Shown here: piece by piece, positions 40,371 through 48,776 of the stretch | Layout of the letters: the number at the start of each line of letters is the position of its first letter | Position numbering within the stretch: position 1 is the stretch's first letter | NCBI RefSeq assembly: GCF_001307035.1 | Contig: NZ_LKIU01000007.1 | Location: 1-50,751 of the forward strand | Direction of reading: 5' to 3' | Length of the DNA: 50,751 nt | Source: Arthrobacter sp. Edens01 | GTDB taxonomy: Bacteria; Actinomycetota; Actinomycetes; Actinomycetales; Micrococcaceae | Notes under the pieces: generated by a model | Told to the model about the DNA's origin: nothing | The model's database searches: none | Seen by the model: only the letters and a program-made list of their open reading frames with translations | Program-made: the position numbers and the translations under genes

Positions 40371-40994
40371 TTACTGCAGCTGGCCGGGCAGTTTGAGCTT
40401 CTCCTTCGGAGGGAAACCGGCGTCGAAGGCCTCCACATCCTCCTCACGGACGGCGTAGCCGGGAGGATCGGCGTAGCTGCCAGTCACTCCGGCGAGGTAT
40501 CCGGCACGCAGTTCGCGGACCATAAAGAACGGTGTGGGTACGTCTTCCGGGACGCCGGCGTAGCGGATTCCCAGTGATTGGGCGTCGGTAAACCCGAACC
40601 GGGAATAGTACTCCGGGCTCCCTGAGAGGACGACGGCGCCGAATCCCCTTTCTGCGGCAGCTTCGAGCGTGTGCCGGATGAGCTTTCCGCCGAGCCCGCG
40701 GCGTTGGAGTTCCGGGCGGACCGACACCGGGCCGAGGACCAGGACGGGAAGGCTGCCGCCGCCGTCGAGCGCCACTTCGGCCCGGCTGTACATGATGTGG
40801 GCTGCGATCCTGCCGTCCAGCTTCACGACGCAGCTCAGTTCGGGAACGAACTCCGGCAGGCTGCGGTAGCTGTGCACCAGGTAATGCTCCACGCAGCCGG
40901 GCCGGTAGACATTCCAGAATGCCTCCCGCGTCAGGCTTTCCACTTCGGCGTAGTCGGCAGGCTGCTCCTGCCGGATGGTGTATTCCGAATCCAT
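40371..40994 (-). CDS. GNAT-family N-acetyltransferase
   Basis: A 207-residue acetyl-CoA-dependent acetyltransferase. The acetyl-CoA binding motif A is LGPVSVRPELQRRGLGGKLI, with the Q/RxxGxG/A signature RRGLGG. It is followed by GFGAVVLSGSPEYYSRFGF, the form seen in YhbS-like acetyltransferases. The C-terminal extension (YADPPGYAVREEDVEAFDAG) also fits that group. The acceptor is unknown. I start it at ATG 40994; an upstream GTG or ATG near 41021 would add nine residues. It lies downstream of the UgpB-like gene, separated by an inverted repeat. Confidence 0.9.
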   Translation of the reverse strand: MDSEYTIRQEQPADYAEVESLTREAFWNVYRPGCVEHYLVHSYRSLPEFVPELSCVVKLDGRIAAHIMYSRAEVALDGGGSLPVLVLGPVSVRPELQRRGLGGKLIRHTLEAAAERGFGAVVLSGSPEYYSRFGFTDAQSLGIRYAGVPEDVPTPFFMVRELRAGYLAGVTGSYADPPGYAVREEDVEAFDAGFPPKEKLKLPGQLQ

Positions 40995-41028
40995 GGCCAC
41001 CCCTGTGCAACAGGCCCGCAAACAGGTT

Positions 41029-41116
41029 GGGGCGCCGGCCCCGCCGGAAATAGAAACCGAATCCTGTCCGCAGAGCGGAAATGATGTCGTTTACATTCTG
41101 GCGGAACCGGCGCCCC
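41029..41116. repeat. 10-bp perfect inverted repeat spanning an intergenic region
   Basis: GGGGCGCCGG (41029-41038) and CCGGCGCCCC (41107-41116) are perfect reverse complements 68 bases apart. Between them lies a smaller perfect hairpin, TCCGC / GCGGA (41067-41079). On the minus strand this follows the UgpB-like gene and could end or process its transcript. Confidence 0.5.
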
Positions 41117-41133
41117 GGTCCCAGATGCAGCTG

Positions 41134-42528
41134 TTACTGCACTGAGTTGTTGTAGTTCTCGACCTCGGTCTTCAGTGCTTCCACCGATTCGGTGAGCTCG
41201 GCCTTGCTGTCCCCGCCGAGCAGCGCACCTTCGAGCGCGTCCTCAGCGGCCTTGCGGGCCTGCGGCATGGATCCGGCTGAGCAGCCCTGGGTGGCGGCCG
41301 TCAGCTCAGTGCCTTCGAGCTGCTGGACCGCGACGTCGAACTGCGGGTACTGCTCACGCCAGGCGACGTCTTCGGGCTCGTCCAGTGCAGCCTTGGAAAT
41401 CGGGAAGTAGCCCGTGCCGGTGTGCCAGGTGGCCTGGGTGGCCGGCTCCGCGAGGTACTGCATGAACTGCCAGGCAGCTTCCTTCTCGGCGTCGGAGTGG
41501 CCTTCATCGGAGACCCAGAGGGAGGCACCGCCAATGATCGGACCGGAATCGTTCTGCTCGATCTTCGGGTAGAAGCCCACTCCGAGTTCGAAGCCCTGCT
41601 CTTCAGCGGCCTTCTGCATGCCGCCCAGCGCGCCGGTGGATTCGAGCGTGATGCCGATGGTGCCGGACTTGAAGGCGTTCTGCGCATCGGCGGTGGCACG
41701 GCCGGTGTTGCCGGCTACGCCGGTCTCAACGAGTCCCTTCCACCAGTCGACGAACTCCACGGCGGTGTCATTGTTGAAGCTGTAGTCGGTCACCCGTTCG
41801 CCGCTGCGGCCGTTGTCCGGACTGCAGTACAGCGCGCCGTTGGCGGCAATTTCCTGCTCCAGGAGCCAGCCGTAGATGGCGGCGTTGAAGCCGAATTCAG
41901 CCGGGCCGCCGTTCGTCTTGGAGAGCTTGTTGGCAGCTTCGCCCACCTCGGCGAGGGTTTCCGGAGCCTTTTCAGGGTCCAGCCCGGCAGCCTCGAACAG
42001 GGTCTTGTTGTAGTACATGACCGGCATGGAGGTGTTGAAAGGCATCGACCACAGCTCGTCATTGATCGAGTAGTAACCGGCGATGTTGGGCTGCAGGTCG
42101 GAGACGTCGTACTCGTCGCGGTCGATGAACGTCTGGGTGGGCATAACAGCCCCGGAGTCGATCATGAACTGGGTGCCGATGTCATAGATCTGCACCATGC
42201 TGGGCGTGCTGTTGGACTGGACCGCTGCCTTGTACTTGGTAATGGTCGTGTCGTAGTCGCCCTGGTAGACGCCCTTGACCTCGATCTTGCCCTCATTGGC
42301 GGCGTTGAAGTCGGTGATCAGCTTGTTCAGCGTCTCTCCGTTGGTCCCGTCCATTGAGTGCCAGAAGTTGACTACCGTGACGCCGTCGGCGTTCTCCAGC
42401 GCATCGGCCGCGGGAGCGTCCCCTGCCCCGGCTGATCCTGGGCCGCCGCAGGCGGACAGCGTCAGGGCGAGTGCAGCAGCACCGGCGGCCGCCATTGGCA
42501 GTCGGCGCCCTCTACGTATGGTTCGCAT
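41134..42528 (-). CDS. ABC transporter substrate-binding lipoprotein, UgpB-like
   Basis: A solute receptor of 464 residues. The signal peptide ends in the lipobox LSAC (Cys27). The mature domain starts VTVVNFWHSMDGTNGETLNKL and includes STPSMVQIYDIGTQFMIDSG, which is characteristic of UgpB-type proteins for sn-glycerol-3-phosphate and glycerophosphodiesters. It is the third gene after two permeases and lies downstream of xylA-xylB. Its ligand could therefore be glycerol-3-phosphate or a xylose-containing sugar. AAGGGAA precedes the ATG. No ATPase gene is linked. Confidence 0.9.
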   Translation of the reverse strand: MRTIRRGRRLPMAAAGAAALALTLSACGGPGSAGAGDAPAADALENADGVTVVNFWHSMDGTNGETLNKLITDFNAANEGKIEVKGVYQGDYDTTITKYKAAVQSNSTPSMVQIYDIGTQFMIDSGAVMPTQTFIDRDEYDVSDLQPNIAGYYSINDELWSMPFNTSMPVMYYNKTLFEAAGLDPEKAPETLAEVGEAANKLSKTNGGPAEFGFNAAIYGWLLEQEIAANGALYCSPDNGRSGERVTDYSFNNDTAVEFVDWWKGLVETGVAGNTGRATADAQNAFKSGTIGITLESTGALGGMQKAAEEQGFELGVGFYPKIEQNDSGPIIGGASLWVSDEGHSDAEKEAAWQFMQYLAEPATQATWHTGTGYFPISKAALDEPEDVAWREQYPQFDVAVQQLEGTELTAATQGCSAGSMPQARKAAEDALEGALLGGDSKAELTESVEALKTEVENYNNSVQ

Positions 42529-42598
42529 TGAATTCCCTTCGGTTGGACCGGAGGGTGTGCCCTCCGGGTTGAGCAGGGTAAGTGATGAATCGATATGG

Positions 42599-43507
42599 CT
42601 ATTTGATGGAACCCGCGGTCAGGCCGCGGACAATAAAGCGCTGGCCGAAGATGACCAGCAGGAGCGTGGGAATGATGGCCAGGACGGTTCCTGCCAGCAC
42701 CAGCCCGGCGTTGAAGTTGTCTGCGGACCGCAGCTGGGTGATGCCAATCTGGATGGTCTGCATCTGCGGCGTCTGGGTGACCAGCAGCGGCCAGAAGTAC
42801 ATGTTCCAGGCGGAGAGGAAGGACCAGATTCCCAGTGCTGCCAGCGTGGGCTTGGACAGCGGGACCAGTACCGAGAGCAGGAACCGCATGTGGCCGGCAC
42901 CGTCGATCCTGGCGGCTTCCCACAGCTCCACCGGGAAGGAGAGGAATGCCTGGCGCAGCAGGAAGATGCCGAACCCGTGTGCCAGGAACGGCAGCACAAG
43001 TGCCGGAATCGTGTTGATCAGTCCGGCGGAGGACATGGTCAGGTAGTTCGGGATGATGATCGCTTCAGCGGGAACCATCATGCTGCACAGGAACAGCGCG
43101 AACCAGAAGACCCGTCCCCGCACCTTCAGGAACACCAGGGCGTAAGCCGCCAGCAGCGACGTGACAATCTGCCCCAGCGTGATGAGTCCGGCCATCACCA
43201 CGGAGTTCATGTACTGCCGGCCCAGCGGGATCGAGTCCAGCGCACCGGTGAAGTTCTCCACCCGGAATCCGTTGAACGGCCAGAGCGAGGCCGGGTAGGC
43301 GTTGATGTCCGCCGGGCCCATAAAGGAACCCACAAAACCAAAGTAGACGGGAAAGAGGACGACGACGGCGCCCAGGGTGAGCGCGGCATAGGTCAGGACA
43401 CGCCCCAGTGTGAGCGGACGCCGCTGCCGCTTCCTCGCGGCAAGGGTGCCGCGCACCGGGCGGGCATCGCCGCTGCGGGTGGCTGCGGCGGTTGCGGTGC
43501 GGCTCAT
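42599..43507 (-). CDS. Carbohydrate ABC transporter permease (UgpE type)
   Basis: A membrane subunit of 302 residues with six predicted helices after a basic N-terminal tail. The EAA loop is WEAARIDGAGHMRFLLSVLV near residues 195-215. ALFLCSMMVPAEAIIIPNYL is typical of UgpE/MalG proteins. The ATG at 43507 overlaps the stop of the other permease gene by 4 bp. The binding-protein gene follows 70 bp later. Confidence 0.93.
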   Translation of the reverse strand: MSRTATAAATRSGDARPVRGTLAARKRQRRPLTLGRVLTYAALTLGAVVVLFPVYFGFVGSFMGPADINAYPASLWPFNGFRVENFTGALDSIPLGRQYMNSVVMAGLITLGQIVTSLLAAYALVFLKVRGRVFWFALFLCSMMVPAEAIIIPNYLTMSSAGLINTIPALVLPFLAHGFGIFLLRQAFLSFPVELWEAARIDGAGHMRFLLSVLVPLSKPTLAALGIWSFLSAWNMYFWPLLVTQTPQMQTIQIGITQLRSADNFNAGLVLAGTVLAIIPTLLLVIFGQRFIVRGLTAGSIK

Positions 43508-44442
43508 CGGTAAAAGACCTTTCGTTCCAGGACACCGAATTGGATGGCGGATACCGCGACCACGATGATCAGCAGGACTACGGCCTGCGCGGAGGCATAG
43601 CCGAAGTTGGAGTTGTTGTTGGCGAATGCCTGCTCGTAGATGGAGTAGACAAGGGTGGTGGTGCTGTCCTGCGGGCCGCCCTTGGTCAGGATGTGGATCT
43701 GGCCAAAGCTCTGCAGGGCGTGGATGGTGCCGGTGACCAGCAGGAAGAACAGCTGCGGTGTCAGCAGCGGCATGATGATGGAGCGCTGCATGCGCCAGCC
43801 GTGTGCTCCGTCCAGCCGGGCAGCTTCAACTACGTCGTCTGAAACTGCGCCGAGCCCGGCAGAAAGGACCAGCAGGTTGTATCCAAGCTGCATCCACACC
43901 GTCGCCAGTGAGACTGACAGCAGCGCCCACGCGGGATCGGTCAGCCAACCCACCCGGTCCAGCCCGAAGAAGGCCAGCATTCCGTTGAGCACACCGGTTG
44001 CCTGGTTGAACATAACCCCGAAGATCACCGAGGCCGTGGCTACCGAATAGGCGAAGGGAAGCGCGAAAGCCGTGCGGAAGAACCGGATTCCCCGGATCTT
44101 CTGGTGCAGGAGCAGGGCCAGTGCCAGCGCAATGGCGATCGAAGGCACCACTGTGAGCACGGTGAAGCCGAGCGTCACCCACATGACGTTCCAGAACCCT
44201 GAGTCCGTGAACAGGCGGGTGTACTGGTCGAAGCCGACAAAGCCCGAAGGGCGGCCAAAAAGGTCGCTGCCCTGGAAGGACAGGAAGACGGACCGCCCCA
44301 GTGGATAGAAAAGGAACAGCGCGAAAACCAGCAGTGCCGGGACCAGGTACCACAGGGCCCGCAGGCTGCCGCGGTCCGTTTGGCGGTCGGGCTGCGGCGA
44401 GGCCTTTGCAGCCGGCGGGTTTGCCGGTTTGGTGATGGTCAT
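43504..44442 (-). CDS. Carbohydrate ABC transporter permease (UgpA type)
   Basis: A membrane subunit of 312 residues with six predicted helices. The EAA loop region is VEAARLDGAHGWRMQRSIIM near residue 205-225. The C-terminal stretch HILTKGGPQDSTTTLVYSIY matches UgpA/MalF proteins. ATG 44442 lacks a good ribosome site, so a different start cannot be excluded. It is the first gene of the transporter, 259 bp downstream of xylB, with its own hairpins and an inverted repeat in that gap. Confidence 0.92.
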   Translation of the reverse strand: MTITKPANPPAAKASPQPDRQTDRGSLRALWYLVPALLVFALFLFYPLGRSVFLSFQGSDLFGRPSGFVGFDQYTRLFTDSGFWNVMWVTLGFTVLTVVPSIAIALALALLLHQKIRGIRFFRTAFALPFAYSVATASVIFGVMFNQATGVLNGMLAFFGLDRVGWLTDPAWALLSVSLATVWMQLGYNLLVLSAGLGAVSDDVVEAARLDGAHGWRMQRSIIMPLLTPQLFFLLVTGTIHALQSFGQIHILTKGGPQDSTTTLVYSIYEQAFANNNSNFGYASAQAVVLLIIVVAVSAIQFGVLERKVFYR

Positions 44443-44615
44443 GCTGCGGGGCCGGGTGAAGCGTGCCCGGGATCCGCGTGCGGACAGCGGACACGTGCAT
44501 CCGGCTGCAGCAGGTCACTGCAGAAAACTCTCATTGGGTTCTTTCCGTCCGTATCGTCCGGCACATCTCACTCACCGGGAACTTCTGTTGCATGAGTCAC
44601 AGTAACCAAGATTTT

Positions 44616-44628
44616 TTGCCTAAGGCAA
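44616..44628. promoter_or_regulatory. Short inverted repeat in the xylB-transporter gap
   Basis: TTGCC / GGCAA around TAA (44616-44628), flanked on one side by a T6 run (44612-44617), lies 174 bp upstream of the first transporter gene. It could be an operator or a weak hairpin. No convincing promoter could be fixed beside it. Confidence 0.35.
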
Positions 44629-44683
44629 TAAACCCGCTGGTGGCGACGGAAAGAGGGAGATGCCCAAGCATCCTGCAGGCGTG

Positions 44684-44700
44684 CCCGCTGACGCAGCGGG
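44684..44700 (-). terminator. Hairpin directly after xylB
   Basis: A perfect 7-bp stem, CCCGCTG / CAGCGGG, with a 3-base loop begins one base after the xylB stop codon on the minus strand. No T tract follows, so read-through into the transporter genes remains possible. Confidence 0.5.
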
Positions 44701-44701
44701 G

Positions 44702-46111
44702 CTAGCGGTACTGGCGGTCCGCCGCTGCGCGGTAACGCTCGAGCACCTGCGGTGCAGGCGGCGCATCGACGGTCAGGGAATCCTGTGTTTTCCACTCCGG
44801 CCACTGCCCGGCGAGCACCGCAGCAGCCTGGCGGGCAGCGCCGTCGGCCACGTATTCTCCCGGCTCAGGCACTTCGACCGGCATCCCGAGCACGGAGGAG
44901 AGTGTCTGCTGCATTGCCGCGGACCGGGCTCCGCCGCCTACCAGGATGACGCGCCGTGCCTCAATCCCCAGCTCGGTGAATGCGCGGAAGGCGTCCGCGA
45001 GGGAACAGGCCACACCTTCAAAGGCGGCGCGTGCCAGGTTTGCCGGGACGTAGTTGGCCAGCGTCATGCCGTGAAGGCTCGCCTGGGCGTCAGGAAGGTT
45101 GGGGGTACGTTCGCCTTCGAAGTACGGGACCAGGGACAGCCCGCCGGCTCCGGGCTCGGCGGACAGCGCGAGTCCGGTGAGTTCGGGAAGGCTGACGCCG
45201 AGGATGCCCGCCGTCGAGTCGAGCACCCGGGAGGCGTTGAGGGTGGCGGCCAGCGGAAGGAAGTTGCCGGTGGCGTCGGCGAATCCTGCCACGAGACCGC
45301 TCGGGTCTGCGGTGGGCTGGTCCGCGACGGCGAAGACGGTTCCCGAGGTGCCTACGGAAATTACGATGTCGCCGACCCCGGCACCCACACCGAGCGCCGC
45401 TCCGGCGTTGTCACCTGCGCCGGGGCCGATGAGTGCACCGGACGGTGTTGTCAGTCCGGATTCCAGCGGTTCCAGGACGGCGGGCAGCACCGGCACATGG
45501 CCCAGCGTCGATTCCAGTACGGATGAGAGGTATTCCCCGGTGGCCGGAGACCAGTACGCCGTCCCGGAAGCGTCAGACCGGTCCGTCCGCAGTGCGGCCA
45601 GCCCTTCCGCTCCGCTTCCCGGCCCGTATCCGGCAAGGCGCCAGGACAGCCAGTCGTGCGGCAGGCACACGGCGGCTGTCCTGGCGGCGTTCTCCGGTTC
45701 GTTTTCGGCCAGCCAGCGCAGCTTGGCGGCGGTGAAGGATGCCACCGGGACACTGCCGGTGGTCTCCGCCCAGTACTGCGCGCCGTCGGGCCCGGCCTCG
45801 GCGATCATGTCCGCCGCGGCACCGGCCGAGCGGGTGTCATTCCACAGCAGCGCCGGGCGCACCACCGCACCGTCCGCATCCAGGCAGACCATGCCGTGCT
45901 GCTGGCCGGACACGGCCACCGCTGCGACGTCGTCCAGCCCCCCGGCAGCCTGCGCGGCTTCGTTCAGCGCCAGCCACCAGGTCTCCGGATCCACCTCCGT
46001 CCCGGGCGCGTGTCGGGCAGTTCCCTGCCGTTGCAGCGCACCGGTTTCGGCATCACGGATTACGACCTTGCAGGACTGCGTGGAGCTGTCCACCCCTGCG
46101 ACTAGCGGCAT
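44702..46111 (-). CDS. xylB: Xylulokinase
   Basis: Phosphorylates D-xylulose to xylulose-5-phosphate, the entry to the pentose phosphate pathway; 469 residues. FGGY-type motifs are clear: [13 protein letters not shown] at the start, [13 protein letters not shown] with LLWNDTRS (substrate site), the phosphate loops [15 protein letters not shown] and [13 protein letters not shown], and [15 protein letters not shown] with the adenosine site. AAAGGTCC precedes ATG 46111. It follows xylA by 80 bp on the same strand, so the pair forms a xylose operon. Other FGGY kinases are less likely given the xylA neighbour. Confidence 0.95.
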   Translation of the reverse strand: MPLVAGVDSSTQSCKVVIRDAETGALQRQGTARHAPGTEVDPETWWLALNEAAQAAGGLDDVAAVAVSGQQHGMVCLDADGAVVRPALLWNDTRSAGAAADMIAEAGPDGAQYWAETTGSVPVASFTAAKLRWLAENEPENAARTAAVCLPHDWLSWRLAGYGPGSGAEGLAALRTDRSDASGTAYWSPATGEYLSSVLESTLGHVPVLPAVLEPLESGLTTPSGALIGPGAGDNAGAALGVGAGVGDIVISVGTSGTVFAVADQPTADPSGLVAGFADATGNFLPLAATLNASRVLDSTAGILGVSLPELTGLALSAEPGAGGLSLVPYFEGERTPNLPDAQASLHGMTLANYVPANLARAAFEGVACSLADAFRAFTELGIEARRVILVGGGARSAAMQQTLSSVLGMPVEVPEPGEYVADGAARQAAAVLAGQWPEWKTQDSLTVDAPPAPQVLERYRAAADRQYR

Positions 46112-46191
46112 AACGGACCTTTCAACAGGCTGGTTCCGGGCGTCAGCGCCCGGAACCAGGAATGCTAGCAAACGGTGCCCGGGTAAGGTGC

Positions 46192-47379
46192 CTAGCGGGC
46201 GCCGAGCAGGTGCTCCAGAGCCAGCTGGTTGAGGCGGATGAATCCGAACGAACGCTGGGCTGCGGCCTCGGCATCGAACTCCTCGAAGGAAGCGGTGTCT
46301 GCAAGCAGGTCCGCCGTGGACTCCCCCGCTGCCAGCGTGGGCTCGGCCAGTTCTGCAACACCGGAGGCGGCGAGAGCCTCCTGGACCTCCGGGTCCGCGC
46401 GGAAGGCCAGTGCGCGTTCCTTGAGCAGGAGGTACATGGACATGTTCGCGGCAGCCGACTCCCAGACGCCGTCGTAGCCGTCGGTCCTGGAGGGCTTGTA
46501 GTCAAAGTGCCGCGGGCCGTCATAGACCGGGCCGCCGTTGGGGAAGCCGTTCTCAAGCAGGTCCACGGTGAAGAAGGCACTGGTCAGGTCTCCGTGGCCA
46601 AAGACCAGGTCCTGGTCGTACTTGATGGACTTCTGGCCGTTGAGGTCAATGTGGAAGAGCTTGCCGGCCCACAGGGCCTGCGCGATTCCGTGCGTGTAGT
46701 TGAGGCCCGCCATCTGCTCGTGCCCGGTTTCCGGGTTCAGGCCCACGATGTCCTGGTGCTCCAGCTGGGCGATGAAGGCCAGGGCGTGGCCCACGGTGGG
46801 GAGGAGGATGTCTCCGCGGGGTTCGTTCGGCTTGGGCTCGAGGGCGATCCGGAGATCGTAGCCCTGCTCCTTGATGTAGCCGGCAGCGGTGTCCACGCCT
46901 TCGCGCATCCGGTCCAGGGCTGCGGAAACGTCCTTCGAGCCGTCGTACTCGGCGCCTTCGCGTCCGCCCCACATCACGAAGGTCTTCGCGCCAAGCTCCG
47001 CCGCAAGGTCCATGTTCCGCAGCACCTTGCGAAGGGCAAAGCGGCGCACGGAACGGTCGTTGGAGGAGAAACCGCCGTCCTTGAAGACCGGATGGCTGAA
47101 CAGGTTGGTGGTGACCATGGGAACCTGCAGGCCGGTCTCGGCCAGGGCTGCGCGGAAGCGCTTCAGGATCAGGTCCCGTTCCTGTGAGGAAGAACCGAAC
47201 GGCACCAGGTCATCGTCATGGAACGTGACGCCGTAGGCGCCCAGGTCGGCCAGCTTGTGGACCGCCTCCACGGGGTCCAGGTCAGCACGGGTCGCGGTGC
47301 CGAACGGATCGTTTCCCGTCCAGCCGACGGTCCAGAGTCCAAAGGTGAAGCGGTCGGCAGGTGTTGGCGTCTTTGTCAT
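46192..47379 (-). CDS. xylA: Xylose isomerase
   Basis: Converts D-xylose to D-xylulose; also acts on glucose in this class. The 395 residues match the shorter class I enzymes of actinomycetes. Metal and substrate residues are visible in GVTFHDDDL, the [12 protein letters not shown] segment, [25 protein letters not shown] and [13 protein letters not shown] lies about 9 bp before ATG 47379. The promoter is of consensus quality and overlaps a 16-bp inverted repeat, the likely operator of the divergent ROK repressor. It forms an operon with xylB. Confidence 0.96.
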   Translation of the reverse strand: MTKTPTPADRFTFGLWTVGWTGNDPFGTATRADLDPVEAVHKLADLGAYGVTFHDDDLVPFGSSSQERDLILKRFRAALAETGLQVPMVTTNLFSHPVFKDGGFSSNDRSVRRFALRKVLRNMDLAAELGAKTFVMWGGREGAEYDGSKDVSAALDRMREGVDTAAGYIKEQGYDLRIALEPKPNEPRGDILLPTVGHALAFIAQLEHQDIVGLNPETGHEQMAGLNYTHGIAQALWAGKLFHIDLNGQKSIKYDQDLVFGHGDLTSAFFTVDLLENGFPNGGPVYDGPRHFDYKPSRTDGYDGVWESAAANMSMYLLLKERALAFRADPEVQEALAASGVAELAEPTLAAGESTADLLADTASFEEFDAEAAAQRSFGFIRLNQLALEHLLGAR

Positions 47380-47413
47380 GTTGCACTGCTCCAGAGAGGT
47401 GGGTTCCGCGGAA

Positions 47414-47456
47414 TTGTTGTGGACAACAACATATGCATTGCCCCAGAGAGTGTCAA
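47414..47456 (-). promoter_or_regulatory. xylA promoter with ROK-type operator
   Basis: On the minus strand, TTGACA (47456-47451) and TATGTT (47433-47428) are 17 bp apart, a near-consensus promoter. The inverted repeat TTGTTGT-GG-ACAACAA (47414-47429) overlaps the end of the -10 element and the predicted start. That is the classic place for a repressor, probably the ROK protein encoded divergently at 47555. Confidence 0.85.
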
Positions 47457-47458
47457 TG

Positions 47459-47487
47459 GGTTCCGAAAGCGAACTTCCTTCCGAAAC
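47459..47487. promoter_or_regulatory. Candidate second operator upstream of the xylA -35 element
   Basis: TTCCGAAA occurs at 47461-47468 and 47479-47486. The first lies in GTTCCGAAAGCGAAC (47460-47474). The 10-mer GTTCCGAAAG is also present, reversed, in the operator region of the xylo-oligosaccharide operon (29902-29911). It may be a binding site of the LacI-family protein or a related regulator. Confidence 0.45.
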
Positions 47488-47554
47488 GTGCGGTCTAAAT
47501 TGCTGTTCCGTGCAACAATCAATCGTCCCGTCCACGGTGCAAAGGATCCAGCGC

Positions 47555-48760
47555 ATGCCGAGCAAACCGGCCACCGACAGCATCCGCGTACAGAACCTCT
47601 CCCGGGTGCTGACGCTGCTGCACCGGCGCGGACCCCTGTCCAGGGCACAGTTGACCCGGCTTACCGGCTTCAACCGGTCCACTGTCGGGGCACTGACATC
47701 CGAGCTGTCCCGGCTGGGCCTGGCCTACGAAACCGAACCCGCAGCTGCCGGCCGGGCAGGCCGTCCGAGCCCCCTGGTCCACCCCAACGAACGCGTCGCT
47801 GCGCTGGCTGTGCACCCCGACGTCGACGCCGTCACCGTAGGTCTTGTGGGTCTGGGCGGAAAGGTCCACCGGCGTGTCCGCTACGACGCCGCCGCCGTGC
47901 CCGGTGTCGCTGAAACCCTAAGCATCACGCGGGCCGTGGTGGAGGGCATGACCGCCGAGCTGGCATCAATGGACCGCATCGTCGGCGTGGGCGCTGCAGT
48001 GCCCGGCCTGGTGGACAGCACCGACGGTTCAGTGCGGCTGGCGCCGCACCTCGGCTGGGAAAACGAGCCGCTGGCCGAATCACTCTCCCGGACGCTCGGG
48101 CTTCCGGCATTCGCCGGGAATGACGCCACGCTCGGGACCCTGGCCGAATCCGTCTTCGGCGCCGGCGTGGAACAGGCAGACGTTGTGTACCTCAACGGCA
48201 GCGCCAGCGGCATCGGCGGCGGCGTGATAGTTGGCGGGATGCCGCTGGGCGGCGCTGCCGGGTTCGCCGGGGAACTGGGCCATACCCTCGTGCGGTCCGA
48301 CGGCCTCGCCTGCTTCTGCGGACGCCGCGGGTGCCTGGAGACCGAGGTGAACCTGGGCGGGCTGCTGGAACCGCTGGGCCTGAAGCATGCCGACCTGGAA
48401 CAGCTGGAAGAGGCGATGGCCGCCCGCAGGACGCCGGGGTTCGAAGCCGCGGCTGCCCGCCAGCTGGACATGCTGGCAGAGGCACTGGTGAACTTCGTGA
48501 ACATCTTCAATCCGAGCACCATCCTCCTCGGCGGGTTCCTCGGCGTGCTGTTCTCCTTCGATCCGAGGCGGCTGCAGAACGCCGTGGCCCATGGCGGCAT
48601 CGGAGGCCTGGGCCGCCAGGTGCAGATCCGCAGGGCCGCCCTGGGCGCTGACCTGCTGCTGGTGGGAGCCGCGGAACTGGCCTTCGCCGACCTGCTGGCT
48701 GCTCCGGCTGCTGCCCTCAATTCCGCCGAACAAACCCCGCAGCCGGCCGCGGGCGCCTGA
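47555..48760 (+). CDS. ROK-family xylose repressor (XylR-like)
   Basis: A 401-residue regulator. The N-terminal winged helix ([20 protein letters not shown]) is followed by a ROK domain with [29 protein letters not shown] and the intact zinc motif [12 protein letters not shown]. It is divergent from xylA-xylB, and the gap holds a 16-bp inverted repeat over the xylA promoter, so it most likely represses xylAB in the absence of xylose. AAGGA lies 8 bp before ATG 47555. A C-terminal Ala/Pro tail is dispensable-looking. Its stop codon is part of a hairpin shared with the convergent oxidoreductase gene. Confidence 0.92.
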   Translation: MPSKPATDSIRVQNLSRVLTLLHRRGPLSRAQLTRLTGFNRSTVGALTSELSRLGLAYETEPAAAGRAGRPSPLVHPNERVAALAVHPDVDAVTVGLVGLGGKVHRRVRYDAAAVPGVAETLSITRAVVEGMTAELASMDRIVGVGAAVPGLVDSTDGSVRLAPHLGWENEPLAESLSRTLGLPAFAGNDATLGTLAESVFGAGVEQADVVYLNGSASGIGGGVIVGGMPLGGAAGFAGELGHTLVRSDGLACFCGRRGCLETEVNLGGLLEPLGLKHADLEQLEEAMAARRTPGFEAAAARQLDMLAEALVNFVNIFNPSTILLGGFLGVLFSFDPRRLQNAVAHGGIGGLGRQVQIRRAALGADLLLVGAAELAFADLLAAPAAALNSAEQTPQPAAGA

Positions 48761-48776
48761 CTCCGCGGGAGTCAGG
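48756..48776. terminator. Bidirectional hairpin overlapping both stop codons
   Basis: CCTGACTCC (48756-48764) pairs perfectly with GGAGTCAGG (48768-48776) around GCG. The TGA of the ROK gene (48758-48760) lies in one arm and the TGA of the convergent oxidoreductase gene (complement of 48772-48774) in the other. It can fold on both transcripts; no T tract follows on either side. Confidence 0.6.

Noticed and set aside
44443-44701. Pho box before the UgpB-like operon
   Set aside because: Only a single TTCACCC-like element is visible near 44449-44455; a proper box needs paired 11-bp repeats.
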